This document shows positions 59,793 through 64,000 of a stretch of 64,000 nucleotides of DNA, piece by piece. Numbering within the stretch: position 1 is the first letter of the stretch; each line of letters begins with the position of its first letter. Source of the DNA: Zobellia uliginosa (GTDB lineage Bacteria > Bacteroidota > Bacteroidia > Flavobacteriales > Flavobacteriaceae); assembly GCF_018860745.1 (NCBI RefSeq), contig NZ_JAHKPY010000003.1, positions 942,062 to 1,006,061 of the forward strand, given 5' to 3'. The notes below the pieces were generated by a model that made no database searches, was not told the DNA's origin, and saw only the letters and a list, made by a program, of their open reading frames with translations. The translations under genes were made by a program, and so were the position numbers.

Positions 59793-60644
59793 ATGAGAAA
59801 TACATTTTTATTTACAGTAGTAATTTCGGCTTTGAGCCTAACATCATGTAACGGTCAAGATGATGATGCTTCAACCAAAGAAATTTCCAATCAGGAAAAA
59901 GTTGTGGCATTGCTTAAATCTATTGAAACCGGAAATCAAGAACCTGCAGCTTATATTAATCCTAATAAATACATTCAACACAATTTAGATGTTGCAGATG
60001 GATTAGCTGGTTTTGGAGCAACGTTACAGGCTTTGCCCGCAAATTCGGCAAAAGTAAATACAGTACGTGCCTTTACAGATGGTGGTTTTATCTTTACTCA
60101 TACGGATTACAATTTTTTTGGTCCAAAAATAGGTTTTGATATTTTTAGATTTGAAGATGGATTAATTGTAGAACATTGGGATAACCTACAAGTAACACCC
60201 GAAGAAGCCAACCCAAGTGGACACACCATGATAGATGGTTCCGTAGAAATTACAGATTTAGGTAAAACTGAAGAAAATAAAGAAATGGTTACCTCCTTTG
60301 TTACTGATATTTTGGTAAACGGAGACATGAGTAAATTGACTACTTATTTTGACGGTGATAACTATATTCAGCATAACCCAAATATACCAGATCAAGTTTC
60401 TGGTTTAGGTGGGGCTCTAGAAGCAATGGCAGCACAAGGCATTTATATGACTTATGATAAAGTTCATATGGTTCTTGGCCAAGGTAATTTTGTACTAACC
60501 GTTAGTGAAGGTCATTTAGGAGAAGATTACAATGCGTTTTATGATCTGTTTAGAATAGAAAACGGAAAAATAGCAGAACATTGGGATGTACTGCAAAACA
60601 TAACACCTAAAGCAGATTGGAAAAATGAAAACGGAAAATTCTAA
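59793..60644 (+). CDS. Double SnoaL-like (NTF2-fold) lipoprotein
   Basis: A 283-residue lipoprotein from ATG 59793 (lipobox LTSC, Cys19); a longer frame to 59715 runs into the promoter and lacks a signal. Two tandem SnoaL-like domains follow: the first with YIQHNLDVADGLAGFGATLQA and FRFEDGLIVEHWDNLQ, the second with YIQHNPNIPDQVSGLGGALEAMA and FRIENGKIAEHWDVLQ. The paired repeats suggest internal duplication. Ligand or reaction unknown; context suggests detoxification. Confidence 0.82.
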   Translation: MRNTFLFTVVISALSLTSCNGQDDDASTKEISNQEKVVALLKSIETGNQEPAAYINPNKYIQHNLDVADGLAGFGATLQALPANSAKVNTVRAFTDGGFIFTHTDYNFFGPKIGFDIFRFEDGLIVEHWDNLQVTPEEANPSGHTMIDGSVEITDLGKTEENKEMVTSFVTDILVNGDMSKLTTYFDGDNYIQHNPNIPDQVSGLGGALEAMAAQGIYMTYDKVHMVLGQGNFVLTVSEGHLGEDYNAFYDLFRIENGKIAEHWDVLQNITPKADWKNENGKF

Positions 60645-60659
60645 ATAAAGTAATATTAA

Positions 60660-60687
60660 ATGAAGGCAGCTAACGGGCTGCCTTCAT
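60660..60687. terminator. Bidirectional terminator
   Basis: Perfect 11-bp stem ATGAAGGCAGC (60660-60670) / GCTGCCTTCAT (60677-60687) with loop TAACGG, between the convergent SnoaL and HxlR genes. AT-rich flanks on both sides. Confidence 0.88.
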
Positions 60688-60707
60688 ATTTAAAATTAAA
60701 AGTGATT

Positions 60708-61091
60708 TTACTCTTCAAACAAAAACTCACCTTTGGTTTCGGCAGTCTGTAAGCCCCATTCAATAATCAGTTCTAAAATAGGAATTAACGTTTGTCCAAA
60801 TTCAGTAAGTGTGTACTCTACTTTTAAAGGCGGCTTTTTGGTAAATACTTTTCTGTTAACCATACCATCTGCTTCTAATTGTTTCAATTGTAAACTTAAA
60901 GTACGTTCTGTAATACCAGAGATTTCTTTTCGTAATTGGTTGTAACGCTTTTTATCACCAATTAAATGGGTTAGTATAACACTCTTCCATTTACCACCAA
61001 TGAGTTCCATTGCAGCACTGGTAGGGCAAAAGGAAATTTTTCCATTAATCTTAATTTTTGGTTTCTTTTCAAACAGCTCTTTTCTGTCCAT
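60708..61091 (-). CDS. HxlR-family (YodB-like) transcriptional regulator
   Basis: A 127-residue winged-helix regulator from ATG 61091 (the longer frame begins inside the -7 box at 61157-61164). ISFCPTSAAMELIGGKWKSVILTHL carries the conserved Cys before the first helix, which in HxlR/DUF24 redox sensors such as YodB reacts with quinones. SGITERTLSLQLKQLEADGMVNR forms the recognition region. It faces a nitroreductase operon and probably represses it. Confidence 0.87.
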   Translation of the reverse strand: MDRKELFEKKPKIKINGKISFCPTSAAMELIGGKWKSVILTHLIGDKKRYNQLRKEISGITERTLSLQLKQLEADGMVNRKVFTKKPPLKVEYTLTEFGQTLIPILELIIEWGLQTAETKGEFLFEE

Positions 61092-61156
61092 TTCTACATA
61101 TTTATTTAAAACATAACAGCTACTTAAGTTATGTAGTTGCTTCTTAATCTTTAACA

Positions 61157-61187
61157 CAAAGTTATAACGCTTTAATTAAGTATGCAA
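61157..61187 (-). promoter_or_regulatory. hxlR promoter
   Basis: Minus strand: TTG (61185-61187), 20 bases, then TAACTTTG (61157-61164). It supports ATG 61091 as the start, with a leader of about 60 bases. Confidence 0.55.
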
Positions 61188-61240
61188 CTATATTTTTTAT
61201 AGTAATAATTTTAATTTTAACTAAATGATTGTCAGTATAT

Positions 61241-61330
61241 TACAAAAATAATTTGTACTATATTTTATAACCGTTATTGCGCAGTAAAGTAACTATACAT
61301 AGTTTTGTACCTATAATTTTGATAGTACAA
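61241..61330. promoter_or_regulatory. HxlR-type operator half-sites and nitroreductase promoter
   Basis: TTGTACTAT at 61253-61261, TTGTACCTAT at 61305-61314 and its inverted form ATAGTACAA at 61322-61330. The last two straddle the -7 box TAATTTTG (61314-61321) of the nitroreductase gene. TACAAA/TTTGTA (61241-61246 / 61252-61257) and AACTAT/ATAGTT (61291-61296 / 61299-61304) are further dyads in the region. Confidence 0.55.
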
Positions 61331-61355
61331 TTAATCATCATAAAAACGAAATAAA

Positions 61356-62009
61356 ATGAATCTAACAGAAATATTAAACAACCGCTACTCTGCAAAAGAA
61401 TTTGATACAACTAAAAAAATATCCGATGCAGATATTCAACAAATAAAAGATGTATTACGTTTAAGTCCGTCTAGCGTAAACCTACAACCTTGGCATTTTT
61501 TAATAGCAGATACTCAAGAAGGTAAAGCCCGTATTGCAAAAGGAACACAAGGATTTTTCAAATTCAACACACCAAAAGTCTTAGATGCATCTCACGTAAT
61601 TGTTATCGCAGCTCGCACAGATGCAAACGATGATTATATGAACAGTATTCTAGAACAAGAAGACCAAGATGGTCGTTTTGCAGCACAAGAGTTTAAAGAT
61701 CAAATGCACGGTGGTCGTATGCTATTTGCAAACATTCACCGCTACGACCTTAAAGATTTACCACACTGGATGGAAAAACAAGTGTATTTAAATATGGGTG
61801 CACTTTTATTAGGTGCAGCTGCCTTAGGTATAGATGCTTGCCCAATGGAAGGCGTAGACGTAAAAGCCTTAGATGAAGAGTTTGGCTTACGCGAAAAAGG
61901 CTTCACCGCTCTAGCCGTAGTGTCTTTAGGTTATAGAAAAGACAGTGACTTTAATGCAAAATTACCAAAGTCAAGGTTTCCTGAAGAAACAGTTATTACT
62001 CAGTTATAA
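61356..62009 (+). CDS. NfsB-like NAD(P)H nitroreductase
   Basis: A 217-residue FMN-dependent oxidoreductase of the NfsB/dihydropteridine reductase group. NNRYSAKEFD near 8-17 binds FMN phosphate, LSPSSVNLQPWHFLIA follows and ALGIDACPMEGVD is the C-terminal motif. It can reduce quinones and nitroaromatics. First gene of an operon opposite an HxlR-type regulator, a typical arrangement for quinone responses. Confidence 0.9.
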   Translation: MNLTEILNNRYSAKEFDTTKKISDADIQQIKDVLRLSPSSVNLQPWHFLIADTQEGKARIAKGTQGFFKFNTPKVLDASHVIVIAARTDANDDYMNSILEQEDQDGRFAAQEFKDQMHGGRMLFANIHRYDLKDLPHWMEKQVYLNMGALLLGAAALGIDACPMEGVDVKALDEEFGLREKGFTALAVVSLGYRKDSDFNAKLPKSRFPEETVITQL

Positions 62010-62032
62010 TCAAATTTAAAACTCTAGAAAAT

Positions 62033-62962
62033 ATGAAGAAACTTTTAAAAATCATTGGTGGAATTATTGGAGTATTAGTGATTGCTGTAGCAGTCATATA
62101 CTTCTTCTTTCCAAAGGTTCTTGTAGACCAAACCAATGCCAGTTATGCTCGTGCTGCCAGTCTTGAGAAAAAAACGATTGAAATAAATGGTTACACTGTT
62201 CATTTCTATGAAAGTGAAGGGAAAAATGATAAGCCAGACTTTGTTCTTGTTCACGGTATGGGAGATGATAAAAGTAGTTTTTTACAAACCGCTAAATTTT
62301 TATCAGCAGACTATCATTTAATTCTACCCGATTTAGCGGGTCACGGTGAAAATGAAAGAAAAGAAGGACTTGATTATTCTATAGACGGACAAGCAACTTT
62401 TCTGAAGTCCTTTTTAGAAAAACTTGGTGTAAATCAATTTAACCTTGTTGGTAACTCAATGGGTGGACATACCGCTGCAGCATATGCCATTAAATATCCC
62501 AATGACCTTACCAACTTGATCTTACTTGATGCTGCGGGTATTAAAATAGATGACCACGTTGTGTATGGTGGTTTTGGTAAAGAAATTGAGAATAAAGAAG
62601 AGTTAAATGCTGTGCTTTCACGCGTCTTTTATAAAGTGCCGGACCTTCCTGGACCTATAGCCGATTACATGATAGAAACCATAAACAATAGTAAAGATTT
62701 TGTAGATGGTTCTTTAATTCCTGCAATTAAAAATGGAAAATATTTCAATCTTAAAGATGATGTGCAATCCATTAAAGCAGCAACATTAGTATTACAGGGC
62801 AAACATGATGAAGTAGTAAGTTTTAACGTGGCTGAATACTACAGAGACCACATCCCCAATGCGAAGTTAGTAGTTATTGAAAACGCATCGCACTCTCCAC
62901 AATTAGAAGTTCCGGAAGAAGTGGCTAATGATATTAAAAAATTCATTTCTAACACTAAATAA
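62033..62962 (+). CDS. Membrane-anchored alpha/beta hydrolase
   Basis: A 309-residue hydrolase with an N-terminal membrane helix (about 5-25), so the catalytic domain faces outward. LVHGMGDDKSSFLQ is the oxyanion loop, VGNSMGGHTAA the nucleophile elbow, LQGKHDEVVS holds the acid and ENASHSPQLE the His. Second gene of the nitroreductase operon, 23 bases after the first. Substrate unknown. Confidence 0.85.
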   Translation: MKKLLKIIGGIIGVLVIAVAVIYFFFPKVLVDQTNASYARAASLEKKTIEINGYTVHFYESEGKNDKPDFVLVHGMGDDKSSFLQTAKFLSADYHLILPDLAGHGENERKEGLDYSIDGQATFLKSFLEKLGVNQFNLVGNSMGGHTAAAYAIKYPNDLTNLILLDAAGIKIDDHVVYGGFGKEIENKEELNAVLSRVFYKVPDLPGPIADYMIETINNSKDFVDGSLIPAIKNGKYFNLKDDVQSIKAATLVLQGKHDEVVSFNVAEYYRDHIPNAKLVVIENASHSPQLEVPEEVANDIKKFISNTK

Positions 62963-62965
62963 ATT

Positions 62966-63814
62966 ATGGAAACAGATACAAAAATTGTTCACGCAGCTAT
63001 CGTACAATATCACCGTTGGTATCTTTTTTATGAACGTGATTTTGAAAACAAACAGCGACTAGAAAATCAGTTAGAAATATTAGCAGATGATATAAAAATG
63101 AAATCTGCAGCTGGAGAAATGCAAGGCAAAGCGAATTATCCTGAAAGATTAAAAGTTTATAAAGGATGGAAAAATGCGCATCATATTCAAAATATAGTAG
63201 TTAATAAATTAGAGAACGGTACTGTTAATTTAGAAGCTGATATTATATATCAAAATTTAAAGTCAGACGGTTCTAATGACAGCTATCCTTTGCATTATAG
63301 CACATTTTTAAAAGAAGTTCCTGGTGCACTTTTACCTGTATTTACAGAAATCAATATTAAGCCTACTGGCGAGATTAAAGACCCAACGTTTGAGGATGCA
63401 TACCCAGAAAACCGAATGTTATCTCTTATACATTACTGGCTCTTAAATATGGAACAGTTAGATGGTAATGTCGCTCCATTTAAAGAGGTATTGGCTGATG
63501 GTTTTAAACTTAATTTTTCAACAAATAGCGAACCTATTGTTACCGTAGAGCAATTAGAACAGTGGTTGAATGGAACACCAAAACAATTGAAGGAAAGCAG
63601 TCATTTTCCAGAGAACTTTACTGTAAAAGTAATTTCAGAAAATAAATATGAAGTCAATGTAGATTTTGTTTGGAAAGGGATAACAAAAGAGGGTCAAAAA
63701 TTAACCGCAACTACCGCACACCATTGGATAGTAAAGGATAATCCAAATGACAGGTTTGCAAAAATAAAAGAGGTTACCATTATTCAAAAAGTGCCACTTA
63801 CTCCATTAAAATAA
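62966..63814 (+). CDS. SnoaL-like double-domain protein of unknown function
   Basis: A 282-residue cytosolic protein, 3 bases after the hydrolase gene. The N-terminal half (VQYHRWYLFYERDFENKQRLENQLEILADDIKM) and the C-terminal half (about 155-280, with LNFSTNSEPIVTVEQLEQWL and VDFVWKGITKEGQKLTATTAHHWIVK) each resemble an NTF2/SnoaL fold. No enzyme motif is clear. It is expected to act in the same detoxification operon. Confidence 0.65.
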   Translation: METDTKIVHAAIVQYHRWYLFYERDFENKQRLENQLEILADDIKMKSAAGEMQGKANYPERLKVYKGWKNAHHIQNIVVNKLENGTVNLEADIIYQNLKSDGSNDSYPLHYSTFLKEVPGALLPVFTEINIKPTGEIKDPTFEDAYPENRMLSLIHYWLLNMEQLDGNVAPFKEVLADGFKLNFSTNSEPIVTVEQLEQWLNGTPKQLKESSHFPENFTVKVISENKYEVNVDFVWKGITKEGQKLTATTAHHWIVKDNPNDRFAKIKEVTIIQKVPLTPLK

Positions 63815-63843
63815 AATATAATTCAATTATAAAGAACATTATT

Positions 63844-64000
63844 ATGAAAAGTACAATAGTAAAATTTACAGCAAAACCAGAACACAAAGATACGTTTGCA
63901 GCAACGCTTAAAGAAGCACAAGCTGCAACCCAAAAAGAAGCTGGCAATAAAGAGATTAGAGTATTTGTATCTAAATCAGAAGACAATGTGTTTTTTGTTT
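63844..64000 (+). CDS. Quinol-monooxygenase-like (ABM family) protein, 3' end outside window
   Basis: The first 52 codons are visible: MKSTIVKFTAKPEHKDTF followed by AATLKEAQAATQKEAGNKEIRVFVSKSEDN. This matches the start of small dimeric alpha/beta-barrel (ABM, YgiN-like) monooxygenases that oxidise quinols. It starts 29 bases after the SnoaL-like gene and is probably the fourth operon member. The rest lies outside the window. Confidence 0.65.
   Translation, partial: MKSTIVKFTAKPEHKDTFAATLKEAQAATQKEAGNKEIRVFVSKSEDNVFFV

Noticed and set aside
61243-61250. CAAAAATA (minus TATTTTTG) as the hxlR -7 box
   Set aside because: The box at 61157-61164 has a matching TTG 20 bases upstream and lies closer to the start, so it is the better promoter.
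1-64000. CRISPR arrays, tRNA or rRNA genes, transposases and phage genes
   Set aside because: I looked for regularly spaced repeats, tRNA-like CCA-ended cloverleaf stretches and transposase or integrase motifs and saw none. The repeats present are short or are two-copy duplications.

Overview
The window looks like chromosome from a marine member of the Flavobacteriaceae (Bacteroidetes); I cannot name the genus. The evidence is low GC, a fused alpha/beta 2-oxoacid dehydrogenase E1, Bacteroidetes-type MutS2 without an Smr tail, a DUF4369-TlpA lipoprotein, many lipoproteins, few Shine-Dalgarno sites, and repeated -7 boxes of the Bacteroidetes form TAnnTTTG, sometimes with a TTTG or TTG about 19-20 bases upstream. 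I see no rRNA, tRNA, CRISPR array, transposase or prophage gene.

Layout. 1-4.3 kb (minus): edge-truncated FAD oxidoreductase, OmpA-like and lipocalin-like lipoproteins, fused E1. 4.4-11.2 kb (plus): 2OG-Fe(II) dioxygenase with a SUI1-type factor, DUF1835 protein with a nucleoside phosphorylase, ppk1, a cytosolic solute-binding-like protein and a small secreted protein. 11.2-29.4 kb: housekeeping genes on both strands (response regulator, ung, DUF3124, MutS2, DCC thiol oxidoreductase, AsmA-like protein, dicarboxylate symporter, aroC, LpxH-like hydrolase, FAD/Fe-S dehydrogenase, TlpA protein, LVIVD lipoprotein, rhomboid, LpxL-like acyltransferase). 29.7-36.2 kb: glmM, ACP phosphodiesterase, gamma-glutamyltransferase, MBL hydrolase, PH-domain protein. 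36.4-44.9 kb (minus): a redox cluster (siderophore-interacting flavoprotein, NmrA-type SDR, MsrQ-like membrane protein, zinc-ribbon peptide, MoaF-like protein, AraC regulator), an AT-rich MBOAT/SGNH O-acylation pair and a propeller-like lipoprotein. 45-50 kb: histidine-decarboxylase-like enzyme opposite an Lrp regulator; folE-merC opposite a Fur/Zur-type regulator with paired operators; a CrtA-like monooxygenase with an unknown partner. 50-57.6 kb: a gene remnant beside an alpha/beta hydrolase, a large fusion protein, a serine hydrolase and a YcaQ-like protein. 57.7-64 kb: AraC regulator, SDR and double-SnoaL lipoprotein, then an HxlR regulator opposite a nitroreductase - alpha/beta hydrolase - SnoaL-like - quinol-monooxygenase-like operon cut by the window edge.

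How the genes fit together. The right end reads as two neighbouring electrophile or quinone response modules. The AraC module has the same promoter architecture in front of two consecutive genes, plus a matching inverted element in front of the araC gene. The HxlR module has repeated TTGTAC(C)TAT half-sites, two of them straddling the nitroreductase -7 box. The Fur/Zur-like region has two TGCAAC-N3-GTTGCA-type operators overlapping both divergent promoters, which suggests metal-dependent control of merC-folE and autoregulation.

The most unusual gene is the 853-residue protein at 52261-54822. It joins two cyclic-nucleotide-binding-like domains, a PlsC-like acyltransferase domain and a complete SGNH esterase domain, suggesting a ligand-gated lipid acylation and deacylation enzyme in one chain.
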